Below are positions 13,501-25,357 of a stretch of DNA of 64,000 nt, one piece after another. The DNA is from Rutstroemia sp. NJR-2017a BVV2. Lineage: Eukaryota > Ascomycota > Leotiomycetes > Helotiales > Rutstroemiaceae. Position numbers and translations under genes: made by a program. The notes below the pieces were generated by a model. It saw only the letters and a program-made list of their open reading frames with translations. It was not told where the DNA came from and searched no databases. Positions within the stretch are counted from its first letter, which is position 1. Each line of letters begins with the position of its first letter. Location: positions 620,001 to 684,000 of the forward strand of contig NJPS01000054.1 in NCBI GenBank assembly GCA_002946415.1, read 5' to 3'.

Positions 13501-16500
13501 ACCCTCCTTCCCAGCTTACGGTACGGTATGCTATGACGAAAGTATCTCTGCTATATATGTAAAGTTGCGCTGCTTGTATGAAATCAGAATGGCTGGTTTG
13601 GGTTGGGTTGGGTCCGAGGCACGACATTAACATGCAACTCGGCGCTGACAGGATAAGGTTGCAACACCTTCCGCTTCCAGCAAGAAACACGAATACCACA
13701 CCACACGCACGCACGCACGCAACACGGCACACACGGGGAGAGTTCCATCTCCCTTCAGCAGTCCAAAAGTCATGATGGATGAATGGCGTAGCAGCGCCGA
13801 GCGAAAAAGGTGGCTTTTCACATGTTGTGTGTAACGGACGCGGATGATTGGTGAGAAGGTGGGGGAAAGTGGGTGTGGCTGCCTGGCTGTTACACAGCTG
13901 AGAGCTGGATACAGGACGCGGAGGGGGAATTGGCGGTTGTGATTGGTTCGGTGAATATGCATTCTCTCCTCGCCGTGCGGTGCTGTAAGCTCACACTAGA
14001 ATTCAGGGGCAGCTTTTGGTACTTGTACTGCGGTGCGTAAGTTTATGTGTGGATGGCGAGGGGAACGAGAGTTACCTCGCAGGTACGAATGAGCAGCTGG
14101 AAATACCAACAGATCGTACAGGATTGTTACTCTAGATGGTAGAACTCGTATACACACTCTCACTCACTCGTACCTGGCCTGCTTTCTAATCAAATCATGC
14201 GCGCGAATTAAACTTCTTCCAGAAGCCTCTTCCGCGTCCTTCCTTTCCCTAGTAATTATTGAAACCCCGAATTTCGGGGATGTCCCTCCCGAAAGCGCGA
14301 AGCGAGATTTCGATATGCGATGTTGGGTTTGTGTGCTGTCAAACAATTTTGATTGATATATGCACTTATCCCTTTCGTGCCCCTATTCCTATGTTTTTGC
14401 CTCTTCCTTGCGGTGTTGTTTCATTGATGTTGGCTAAGTAGCTAATGACTGGATGGATGGAGAGATGGATGGGTTTCGATGTCATTTCCACAAACGTCTG
14501 ACTTACTTACTAAGTAGTGGGTGAGGAGTACGTCGTGGTGAGAGGGGCATATGATATGTTTACGTTTGTGCTATGTTCCTACTCAAACTCAATCGGCAGT
14601 TTCCTGTCTCTGTGTAACATGGAGTTGGTTGCCTGCATAGGAGATAGATAGGTGCTCGGTCAGGTGAGTTGAGGTGAAGCTGGGGAGTTCGGACGCTTGC
14701 ATGAGGCGTGATGAGGTAGGCTGTTCATAGATTCTGCTGTTTGCACATCTCATCAATCAATGTATCAAGCAAGAAGGCAGTCTGCTTTATAACATGCCTG
14801 CTGCAGCCAGCCAGGCTCGAGGTATGCGGAGGAAAAGGACGCAAGATATGTACGACTGCGTCCTGGCCGAGTAGGGCGATTGCATATATGACCTTTTTTT
14901 CCGAAAGGTCAATTGCATGTATTGGAATAACTGCTCGCACGACTGGGAATTTAGGGTTTCATATTGTGTGCTTCAGCTAGGGGATGGGGTGGGGTCTGGA
15001 TGGGCAAGTGATGGGTTGAGGTAGTGCAGGGTGGATGTCGGATGGTTGGGGCTGGTGCTGATGCTGTACGTTGTGGAGAGATGTCAGTGCGATGGAAAGT
15101 GAGGTGACTTTGGGGGCGTGTGTAAGGCGAGGGTGTAGAGGGGTTTACGTGGGATTTATATAGTAGTGAGATACCAAGAAGTGAAGTCCAATATCCTTTA
15201 ATTGCTAGAAGTTCTAGTCTATCGCCTTGTCGTCATCCCCCGGGATAAGAATCTGTAGCCCCAAGTGTTCGAGCATCTTATTCCTATTGCTGCTACAACT
15301 AATAAAGTTATCAGTGCTACAAGATGAGGGCATCTGCAACATCAGTCTTCAGCTCACTATATATAAGGATGCATGCGGGACCAGATCCATGTTTATCGAC
15401 TACATAATGCAAAGATTTGAGGTGCCCCCAAAGAAAATGTAGTGTTTTCTAGGTCGTGCAGCCTTGATATTTGAGATATGACCTGACTCTATCTACCATA
15501 TATCCTCAAAGATGGATCCGCAAGTTAGGCATATCCAAGGACCACTAATCCTACATCTATGTCTTACAATGGGAAGTTGAGGCTACTATGTGATTGCATC
15601 GGGAGGATACTATATTGCAGTCTGATGTATACCCTTTAAGGGTTCTTCGTGATAACCCAGGGAAAAGACGCCTCTATAGCGATGGTATGTGTGCATATCG
15701 CACTATAGGAGGCTTATCCTCATGACGCCGAACAATGAATGTCAGTGTTCTTTCAGGGGAATTGCGAGAGGGCGATCTACGGGTTTAGGGAGCAAATAAC
15801 TACGATAGCCTAGGAAGTGGCTGCGCAGCACCTAGGCATAGGCTAAGCAGGACCTAGATACAGGGTACTTACACTACTTCTATTCTCTATCTTTCTGCAT
15901 TTCTCTTCTTCCTAGACTCCTATAAAACTCTCTCCATTCCTTGAGAATCGCTTGCTTCCCTCTGTCACAGGAAGAAACACATCAGGCTCAAGGAGCAATT
16001 CCTCGCAGGATGTAACGGTTAGCGTGGATCTGTAGACCTTTGATTAGGCTCATCTCATAAAATACCTCAAAAACTAGCAGAGACCTTTCAATATCCTCGA
16101 GGCTGAATGTTCTCTCCCGCTCCAGGTGTATGCTTTCACATCTTTGATTCGGGGCAATGCTACCTCTGGTGCTAGTCGTACTGAGTTATATTGTGCAGAG
16201 AATGAGGAGACGAAATTCCCGCAAGATACAGCAAGAAAAGATAACAAACTTTTCGTCACTCAGAATATCGGTCACCACGGTAGCAGAGCTTCTTTTTTCG
16301 CTAGGACTGATAGTGAGTGAGTGGCATGCGCCGCGAGATTGTAGAAAGCTGCCGTCCCAGTTTACCTGCCGACCAAGTAACTTTTGATGAATCCAAAAAA
16401 TAGACGTTGGGACATAGGTGCTGTAGCATCTGCCTTGAAGCATGAGAGAACAAACAAACCCTTCTTATCAGTAACTGCTCGGCTTGATGGTGACTGAACA

Positions 16501-17152
16501 TCGTCCTGGCCAGTATGGGATCCATTGCCCGTGTAGCGCAGACCATATTTGTAACTTATATGCTCAGGTACGTTACTCAACAGGCACTAGCTATCGTCAA
16601 CAATAATAGCTCCAGATCTGGGATGGCTCCACCAGCAAGAGTATACATGGATGATGGTTACTTAACTTACCCAGACAACGTATCGTATTATCTGAGGGCA
16701 GGGCTCCATATTGTCTGCGTCCGAGTATTTGCTCAGGAATCATGGCATGGCACTATAGCGGTTCCTGCAAGGCTGTGGAACGAGTCTACACTTGTAACAT
16801 GCAAGAAGAACATAAGCAGTGTCTTTGAAGCTGGCGATGTGCTCGGGAATTGTAGCCAGGACAGTGGGAGGGATGGAACTGGTGTTTTCCTTCATTACAG
16901 ACTGGAGTACTGGCATCGAAGATTGAGTGATCATATACGGCACTTGATAGACAGAGACGAAAATGATTAAGTACCTCGAACAAGGAACCAGTCCAGTAAA
17001 TGAGCCGTACATTAATAATTCGGGCCATATATAGCTTCGATCTGAGGTAACCAACAGACTCCCTATACCAATATAAAGACAAGCTTTTAACGAACAAGAT
17101 ATTCAAAAGGAACAATTCCCGGGTATAATATTCCAACTCCTCGAGCAATCCA

Positions 17153-17893
17153 TTAATCCATCCATCCCAATCCACCGACCCATCTCTTCCCGCCCTGTCT
17201 TGCATTCCTCCCAGCACATCCTAAACATTTCCTCTGCATCCCCAAATTGCTCACAGCGCAAGAATGACAGACTGCTTTCCCACAGCTCGTGCACGCATGG
17301 TTTACTTCTCCTGCTCCGTCGACATCCATCATCATATCTACATCCATTCCATCGCCATCCTCCTGGCTCAGGGAAGCATCGCAGTCTTCGCAATTCGTGG
17401 GGCGAAAGAATTGATTATTCGATATCAGAGCTGGCGTATTTGCAGACGTGGAAGGAGAACTGGAATCACTGCCTGGTGATGTATGGCGCGCTGAAGGTAA
17501 TTGCCAGAACGAATGAAGGGATGATTGATGGGAAGCCTGGTTCGGTGCTGGGATTGGAGCTACCGGGGCGAAGGTTGGGGATGTGGTGGGAGTTGGGAAG
17601 GAGTTGTATTGGTGTTGCTGCGCTGAATAGAGAAGTGATAGTGTGTGTTCTGTGCGACTGATTAGTTATGAGATTGGACAGTTATTTGCCAAGTATAACA
17701 TACGGTGAACGATTTCCTCATTCGGTCTATTATCCCTATGACGCTTCCTCGTCCTCGATGACAATAACGAAGGTGATGCGATGGCAGTAGAATCGATTGC
17801 CATGGAATTGCCATTGTGAAGAGGGCTGGTGAGCATGGAGGAAGTGGTAGAGATATCAGAATTAGACCGCTTGCGCTTAAGATACATTGTCAT
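17153..17893 (-). CDS. Cys-rich zinc-binding-like fungal protein
   Basis: Predicted 228-residue protein. Exons are 17893-17704 and 17649-17153. The intron donor is GTATGT; an AG only 8 nt before the chosen acceptor would run into a stop, so the second AG is used, preceded by an AACTAAT branch site. The N-terminus is basic (KRKRS near residue 6, RTRKRHRD near 50), like a nuclear localisation signal. The middle is Ser/Thr/Pro-rich. The C-terminal third has four Cys pairs: CEDC (150-153), CTSC (183-186), CHSC (191-194) and CLGC (205-208), consistent with a zinc-binding fold. The last 20 residues are Gly/Trp-rich. I do not recognise a named family; it looks like a conserved ascomycete hypothetical protein. 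Confidence 0.75.
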
Positions 17894-18378
17894 TGTGCCG
17901 GTCGGATGAGGATCGGAAGAAGAATTGGGTGAATTATATGGGTAATTGAAGACCGGACAGCGCAGTTGGGTATAGTACAATGATAGAAATGGAAATTTTG
18001 ATGTTGATTGTTTGAATTGATGTAAAAGTTGTAGGAGGCTGGAACGCGAAATGAAGATAAGAGCGCGAAGCACTTTACGAGCGCGGTCACGCTAGTACAT
18101 TTCCGGAGTACGCGCACGTGGGGCCATACTTTCGAGTACAGTCTGACTTCACCTCAACACCGCACTTAGCGACGGCGTGATTGATTTCGAAATATCTTGT
18201 GACTGATTGACATAAAAGCATCTTCTCGCTCTACAATTTCTTCTCTCCAGTTCAGTTCATCAAAAGAAATCTACCAATAGTACGCAGACAGCAAGGCATG
18301 TCTTGCAGAATACTCACGTTCGAACAAGCTACCGATCGCCATTTATGGTATATAGCATCATTTGGAAGACCTTCTGTC
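17894..18378. other. 5' flank of the Cys-rich gene
   Basis: Upstream sequence of the minus-strand Cys-rich gene. Its reading frame stays open upstream to 18073, but the basic N-terminus beginning at 17893 is the better start. Nothing else is seen here. Confidence 0.4.
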
Positions 18379-18424
18379 ACATACGACCATAGATCAAGGA
18401 GAATTGGGCAATCTCTATGATCTA
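18379..18424 (+). pseudogene. decayed 5S rRNA gene fragment
   Basis: ACATACGACCATAG (18379-18392) equals the start of filamentous-ascomycete 5S rRNA. The next 30 bases resemble it with mostly C-to-T differences (GGAGAATTGGGCAATC, then a GATC). The match fades after about 45 bases, so the internal control region and 3' half are missing. Ascomycete 5S genes are dispersed, so one truncated and mutated copy is plausible. The comparison is from memory of the 5S consensus, not a search. Confidence 0.45.
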
Positions 18425-20465
18425 TTGCTACCGTCGCCGTCCCGAATACAAAGTTCTGATTTCAGTGATTAGTCTATCGTAGTACTGAAATTGGTTCTCG
18501 GTTGGAAAATCATAGACAGACTCACAGACAGGGGGCAGCCTTTCGTTGTTCCTAGTACGGAAATAAGTTTACGACATTGCCGCTGCCGTTTCAACTGTCT
18601 GGGTTGGCCACGGACCTGCTTGCTGCCTGGTTGTCTGTGAAAACAATGACGGCCTTGTGGTCTTTTTTGAATGCAATCTGGCAAGTAAAGAATTGATTCT
18701 ATATATAGGTTCGTTTGGGTTATATACATAAAGTATTGGTTTGTCAGAATAGAATCAAGATAGGTTCGCAACGCCTATCCATACTTTCCCAGAAGATATC
18801 TTCCTTCGGAGGTTCCGCCCAGGACCAGAGGCTTTCCCTTATGCCCCTCTACTTGTTTGCTCCCTAAGCCTACCCGGTATCTCCATTGCCAGCTGGCTAA
18901 TACCCTATTGTAGACCGATACGCATATCCGTCCTCTCGAGCCGTATAGACAGTATTACTGTCGCTGCCATTATATACTTCGCCCCGCGGTTTGTATACTA
19001 TTTCGTGTTACCTTGCCGGATCTCTCCTATACAACAAGGCTGACTGTATCTTGCACTTTGCTATATCTTAACCCCTAGCCAGGCAGCGAAAAACATAGCG
19101 TTTCTAGTTTACTAACCAAAGTGCTCTTGTATAACCCTTCCTCCCAATGTATAGTTCGTAGCCGTATAAAGAATCGATTCGAGATATATCAGATACACCG
19201 GATTAGAGTCGAGAGGTACCGTAGCCCCTAATAAGAGTATTGTAATCCTGTATTATCGCCCTCGGGCCCGTCTCTACAGCGATGCTTCTCTGGAATCCGC
19301 AGAAACCTCTATATCATATCCCTCTATATACACAATAATATTTATTAGATCTCTTGTAAACCCTTTATAGTCGCTCTCTTCCCCTTTGCATCCTTCGCTG
19401 GACTCAAAAAGACACTACCTAATCCGCTCTATACCACTACTCCCTTCAACCATCTGTGAACTTCAGGCAAGGTATACCTGCAAGCTGTATATATTGTTGG
19501 ATTCCGGACTCTACTCGCGATACCCCAGAGGTATCTTGTCGACCTCCATCTACGAAAGCTTCCTTCGCAGGCCCTGTATACCACTACAGACTCGTAAGGG
19601 CTGATTCCGCTTAGGGGCTCACTAAACGTAAGTCACCCATCAGGCTCTGCACCCCCACCGTAGACTCGAAAGGGCCGGTACCGCTTTAAATTCGTTATTC
19701 GTATCTTCGACCGTCCGATGGTTTTCATATCCGTTTCGCTGGTAGTCCTCTGTTCCGGGCTCGTCGCGAGTGCCTCAGCGATGCTCAGCTGCGCGTACCT
19801 TCGCTCCCAGTACTGCCTCCGATTAGTGTACGACCACACCACCCAGCTCCAGCGACTCTACTTAGCTCTCTGATAACAAGATCGAAGGTTCGTAGGATGC
19901 ACCATGTGCAGGTGAGAGTCATCGCATCCCTAGAAGCGGTACAGTCGCTAACTAAATCGGCTTCCCCGCCAAACTTACTGCGAAAGTTTCAGCCCGGCTC
20001 GGTAGACAGTGATGCCCCAGAAGGGGTCTCCTCCACGAAGAAATAAGTGGCCGAAATTGGTCTGTGCCCATGCAGCCTATGCTATTTTTGGGCTTCAAAA
20101 CCAAACCACAAAACATAGCTGAAATCCCCAAAATTTTAAGCACAATACAGTTTGCCTTCTTAGGAATTTAAAAATCAAGTCACATCAAGTTTCATTGAGT
20201 TTTGAGAGAGTTTTGCTTTTACTGAAGTAACAGCCCTGGCCTACCAAAATTGGCCGCTTTTTTCTTTGCCGAGGAGGATATATAGCTTAATTAGACATTC
20301 GAACGTGACGCAAATGAAGCTGAGCGCGACGGCGGGGCAACGTTAAGAACGCGCAACCTGATCAACTTCTCCTGCCGCCGCAAAAATCACGGATCGTTGT
20401 CCTCGTCTAACAACAATTCTGGAGACAGCCATCTATATCCATCACATACCAGCTTTACAATCAGT
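18425..20465. other. gene-poor stretch upstream of the NLR gene
   Basis: No acceptable gene. From about 18770 to 19900 there are many small frames broken by stops, rich in CTATA-type words, as in mutated mobile DNA; one minus-strand frame at 19842-19633 (69 codons) is basic but matches nothing I recognise. TATATAG at 20279-20285 lies about 185 bp before the NLR start codon and could be its TATA element. Confidence 0.45.
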
Positions 20466-23400
20466 ATGGGACTCTATTCAAAGATCAAGAGGAAATTCTC
20501 AGAAAAGCCTAAGGAAAAGCCCAGCGGTGAGCTCAAAGGAGGGAACAGAGGCTCCTCTCTGTTTGCGACTGCGGCAGTGGACCTATCCTCTCCCACAACA
20601 ACGGTGGCGCCGGGCTCGGCCTCTGAGCCCGCTAACGTCTCGTCCATCACGACAATCATCACACAGCCGCCACCTGAGCAGGCCGCGCCGTCTATCACAC
20701 AGCCTGCGAGTAGCAGTCCCGCCCCAGCTCCATCTGCTCCTATTCAGCCAACAGCTTCCGACACCCCTGCTACTCCTCTGAGCCACGACCTCGATCCTTG
20801 GGCTCGAGCTTATGAGATATTTCAGAACCGGCAGCCCCAGCTGGTTGCAGACTACAAGAAGCACCTGGCTTCTCTGCGAAACGACGCTGCAGCTAGCACA
20901 GATCTCTCAACCCCGAGGTCCGTCGAATCCATCGTGAAGCAGCTATTGGAAGATAGGGAGAAGAAGCAGTGGCGAGTATCACTTCTGGGGAAGGATATAA
21001 AGACTCGGGAACAAGCCGAGAGGTTAGTAAAGTTTCTCCTCTGGTCCGATCCGATAGTCAAGAGCGCTGTCAGTGTTCAACCATACGCCGCGCTTGCATG
21101 GTCCGGTGTTTCATTACTTCTTCCAGTAAGTATATGACCCTCCAGGTTCCTTTGCGGATGCTTACCCAGTCAGCTTCTTACTAGCGGCACCGTGCAAAAT
21201 GAAGCCATGCTGAAAGGCTTTAATTCGATCAACGATGTCCAAGTCTATTGGATAATCAGCGAGAAGACTTATCTCCAATCCCCACATCGGCAAAATTACC
21301 AAGACCTCGTCGAACCTTTGGCCAAGCTTTATTCCCATGTTATCGAATATCAGGCTAGGGTCATATGCCATTTATCTAGCGCTCAACTCTCCCGTGCATG
21401 GCAAAACGTGACCGGTCAGAATGATTGGGTTAGCTTAGTGGGCATGGTCAATGACTTGAGCAAGGGGTGCAGTGACTGCATCCCTCCTCTCCTAGAGGAG
21501 GAGCTGCGGAAAAATAGGGATAGCCAACTACAAGAGATGCAGGAGTCGCGGACCATCCTCGATGAAATTCGGCGTATCCTCAAAGAAAGCAGAGAGCAGA
21601 CCCAGAGAAACTATGAGAAGCAGGAGGAAAGAGATCTACTTCGAGATCTCGCATCTGACTATGAAGGCTACAAAAACTTCAACGAAACCAGGGTGCCAGG
21701 CACATGCGAGTGGTTCTTCGACGACGACAGATTCCGTGGTTGGCGAGACAGCGGTATTTCCAGTCTTCTCTGGGTTTCCGCGGGCCCTGGTTGCGGCAAA
21801 TCAGTCTTATCGCGGGCTCTAATAGATGAGGGACGGCTGTCAACAAACGTTACAACTTCAACAGTCTGTCACTTCTTTTTCAAGGACGGAGAAGAAGGCC
21901 GTATGGAGAGCACTAATGCCTTGTGTGCAATACTCCACCGACTTTTCACCCAAGACCCTACCGGCAGCCTAATCAGATATGCACTACAAAGTTATCAGAA
22001 CCATGGCAGAAAGCTTACACTGAATTTCTCCGAGCTATGGCAAATCCTGGAAAACTGCGCTAGATCCTTGGATACAAGAGAAATTGTTTGCGTTCTCGAC
22101 GCTCTAGACGAATGTAATGCAGCCGGCAGGCTGCAATTAACTAACCAGCTTAAAGAGTTCTATTTTAAGCAGGACCAGTCTAGCCGTCGCTTGAAGCTCA
22201 AGTTCCTTATCACTAGTCGCCCATATGACGATCTCGAGGCATCTTTCAGAAATTTCTCTAATACAACCGCATATCTGCGATTTGACGGTGACAACAAGTC
22301 CAAGGAAATTAACCAAGAGATAAATTTAGTCATTGACGCCAGAATGGATGATATTGCGGGTGATTTTGCCGATGAGGACCGCCGTAAGATTTCTGAGCGT
22401 CTGAAAAGCATGGATCATCGCACCTACCTCTGGCTCCACCTCACAATTGACATTATTAAGCAGAGTCCGTCTAAGTATGGCCGACTGTATGACGTAGAAA
22501 ACTTATTGTCTGAGCTACCGGCGGAGATATCTGACGCATACGAAAATATCTTGGGCAGAAGCAAAAATGAAAAGCATACTGAAATTCTTCTTCAAATAAT
22601 CCTTGCAGCGGCACAACCACTGACACTCGACGAGGCTAACATTGCCTTAACATTAGCTTTACAGAAGGAACAATTCATGTCGTACGCGGCACTACAGTCA
22701 AGCCTGTGGCCAAGCAAAAATTTCCAAAGCACCGTCAAAAATCTTTGTGGCCTCTTCATCAATGTCTATGACTCAAAGCTGTCTTTCATTCACCAGACAG
22801 CTAGGGGGTTTCTTTTACATCCTGAACGTCAAGGGAAGTGGAAAGGGCGCTTGAACATGCCAGAGTCGCACAGTACGATATTACGACCATGTCTCTATTA
22901 TTTGCTACTGCCGGATATCCCAACGCTAGTTCAAGGCGACTATACATTCCATACCAATAACCCAGAATATCCCTTTTTCTACTACACCGCTTTACACTGG
23001 CCTTTGCACTATAACTCGCAGAATTTTCATGATACGGGTATAGGGAGCGAGAAGGAAATATCCGCATTAGCACTGAGTCTCTGTGAGACCGGATCGGAAC
23101 GGTACGACGCCTGGTCCAATATATATAGGTCTGAGATATATCGATTTCCTCGATATGCTAGCTCCTTTATTATAGCGTCGTATTTCGGGTTTAAGGGCGT
23201 AGTCCAGCTACTACTCGCGACTAGCAAAGTCGAGCTTAACTCAAAGGACTACTATAATCGAACGCCACTATCATATGCAGCTGAGAAGGGGTACGAGGCC
23301 GTAGTCCAGCTGCTGCTCGCGACTGGCAAAGTCGAGCTTAACTCAAAGGATGACTTCAATCGAACGCCACTATCATATGCAGCTATGGAGGGGCACGAGG

Positions 23401-24251
23401 CCGTAGTCCAGCTGCTGCTCGCGACTGGCAAAGTCGAGCTTAACGTAAAGGAAAACTTCAATCGAACGCCACTATTACATGCAGCTGAGAAGGGGTATGA
23501 GGCTATAGTCCAGCTGCTGCTCGCGACTGGCAAAGTCGAGCTTAACTCAAAGAACGACTATGGTCTAACGCCACTATCATGTGCAGCTGAGAAGGGGTAT
23601 AAGACTATAGTCCAGCTGCTGCTCGCGACTGGTAAAGTCGAGCTTAACTCAAAGGACGGCTTGAATCAAACACCACTATCACGTGCAGCTATGGAGGGGC
23701 ATGAGGCCGTAGTCCAGCTGCTGCTCGCGACTGGCAAAGTCGAGCCTGACTCAAAGGACAAATTCAATCGAACGCCACTATCATATGCAGCTATGGAGGG
23801 GCACGAGGCCGTAGTCCAGCTGCTGCTCGCGACTGGCAAAGTCGAGCTTAACTTAAAGGACGACTTCAATGGAACACCACTATTATATGCAGCTAGGGAG
23901 GGGCACGAAGCTGTAGTCCAGCTTCTACTTACGACTGGTAAAGTCGAGCTTGACTTAACGGACAGGTATAATCGAACACCACTATCATATGCAGCTGAGG
24001 GGGGGTATGAGGCTATAGTCCAGCTGCTGCTCGCGACTGGCAATGTCGAGCTTGACTCAAAGGACTATATCAATCGAACGCCACTATCATATGCAGCTGT
24101 GAACGGGCATAAGGCCGTAGTCCAGCTGCTGCTCGCGACTGGCAAAGTCGAGCTTAACTCAAAGGACGAATACGATCAAACGCCATTATCATATGCAGCT
24201 AAGGAGGGGCACGAGGCCGTAGTCAAGTTGCTGCAAAAGTATATTAATTAA
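20466..24251 (+). CDS. NACHT-ankyrin STAND (NLR-like) protein
   Basis: Predicted 1245-residue intracellular STAND receptor of the fungal NLR type. Exons are 20466-21125 and 21174-24251; the 48-bp intron has donor GTAAGT and restores LLLP|LLTSGT in frame. The first ATG of the frame is used; longer readings begin with TTG. Residues 1-107 are low-complexity (Lys-rich, then Ser/Thr/Pro/Ala). Residues about 108-330 fit the NACHT-NTPase N-terminal domain. The NACHT domain follows, with Walker A GPGCGKSV at about 424-431 and a Walker B-like VCVLDALDEC near 528. From about residue 885 to the end there are eleven ankyrin units: nine full 34-residue copies plus degenerate first and truncated last ones. 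Proteins of this class act in non-self recognition, often by triggering cell death; the ligand is unknown. Confidence 0.93.
23262..24248 (+). repeat. near-identical 102-bp ankyrin coding repeats
   Basis: Nine complete 102-bp units and a partial tenth encode 34-residue ankyrin motifs of the form TPLSYAAxxGHEAVVQLLLA. Long runs such as GTAGTCCAGCTGCTGCTCGC are conserved at the DNA level, so the array is recent or homogenised. Variation clusters at the HEA/YEA positions after TPLSYAA and in the seven residues before each TPL. Confidence 0.9.
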
Positions 24252-24608
24252 TCATTTACTTCATATTATATTTATTTTTATAACTTTGATAAAGAGGAGC
24301 TTGGGGGATCTTGGAGGTTCTTCGGGATGGTACTAATAATATAGTGCCTGTAAGCTCTCAAATAGATTTAAAAGTAAGGGTAACTTGTGCTTGATTTAAC
24401 TGTTCTACCTATTTTATAGTGATAAAGGACTGCTTATTTATACCTTATAGGCCTCGCCACAGTGTTGGCAACTGGCCTATATATGGGCCTATTTCTGAAG
24501 GCAATATCCCTTCCTTCAGGGCTAAGCCACTTCCTTTAGGCCTATCAGGCCTATATAGGCCCAATACGCCTCAACAGGGGAGATGAAGTTTATATATCAA
24601 TTTCCGAA
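24252..24608. other. short AT-rich intergenic region
   Basis: The 3' flank of the NLR gene. It contains repeated AGGCCTATATAGGCC-like words (about 24440-24570) that are partly palindromic. No gene is seen. Confidence 0.5.
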
Positions 24609-25342
24609 ATGTCAGATAAATTTAATCTACAAAATTCTAGAAACTTCGAACGCAGGCATACAGAGTGATATCTCAGGCGCCCAGCGGCCGTGTAGGTGCA
24701 AATCGTCACAATAAGACAAAGACCTTATTATCCCAGGTACAGAAAAATACTGCTAGTACAGATCAAACCTCTGAAGTTATGAAATGCAGAGTATATGAAG
24801 CCTATGAAGCCGCTGAACGTGGGGAGCACGAACAATATGAAGCTCGAGAGGTTGCAGAGCATACGGCCGCAGAACAAGAGGTTGCGGAGTGTGAGAATCA
24901 GCAACCACATGAAGCTCGAGAGTTGGCAGAACTTAAAGAGCATGAATTTGTTGAGGTTACCAATAACCTAGCTCATGAGCTTTGCGGGGATTTTGAAGGA
25001 TACTTTGCAGATGATGCTAATACGTCGGAAAAAGAATCAAAGAAGCGAAAATCGATAGAGCTATCCTCTAATAGGAACTTATTATCCAAGCGTCCTCGGG
25101 TTGGACTTTCAAATACAGAACGCAAACAATTCGTCACACCTTTCCAAACCCCAGGAGGAATCTCTATATCTCGTTACAATTTTTGTGACAACATAACTTG
25201 CCCTGCTGGACCATGAAAAGAATGTGTAACATTCGATGGGTGTTTACAAGGCTCCTGTGCGAATTGTTATATTAACAGTTTAGGTGCTTGCTTCTCTCTA
25301 CAACGTAAGGGCAACCCCATTTCTCTTATGAAAAAACGATAA
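24609..25342 (+). pseudogene. broken Cys-rich-tail fungal protein gene
   Basis: A 19-codon frame starting MSDKFNLQ at 24609 stops just before 24665, where a second frame, two bases out of step, runs to a TGA at 25214-25216. That frame is rich in Glu/Ala (YEAREVAEHTAAEQEVAE) and then Lys/Arg. Beyond the TGA the same frame stays open for another 41 codons to TAA at 25340-25342, and these codons complete a cysteine cluster (CDNITC before the stop; CVTFDGC, GSCANC and GACF after it). That pattern points to one ancestral C-terminal zinc-binding-like module cut by a nonsense change. No intron signal repairs either break. The first 56 codons are the least certain part. Function unknown; it lies directly downstream of the NLR gene. 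Confidence 0.55.
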
Positions 25343-25357
25343 TTGTCTCTGGTTCAG

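Larger units (their letters stand above)
3481..17152. other. very long gene-poor region upstream of the cyclin
   Basis: About 13.7 kb without a reading frame that looks coding: the longest open frames are 90-150 codons, lack recognisable domains and overlap on both strands. The sequence contains many simple repeats: CACT runs at 7525-7552, GAAT at 8377-8394, CATCA at 10710-10735, GGAT near 10960-10978, ATATA near 11495-11530 and CGCA near 13705-13725. It could hold distal cyclin regulation, long 5' leaders or noncoding RNAs; none can be shown from sequence alone. The part from about 15.2 to 17.1 kb has a different texture, more like decayed coding or mobile DNA. Confidence 0.55.

Noticed and set aside
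16515..16970. 151-codon plus-strand frame with several NxS/T sites
   Set aside because: No domain, no splice partner, and the opposite strand has equally long frames; the region looks like decayed DNA.
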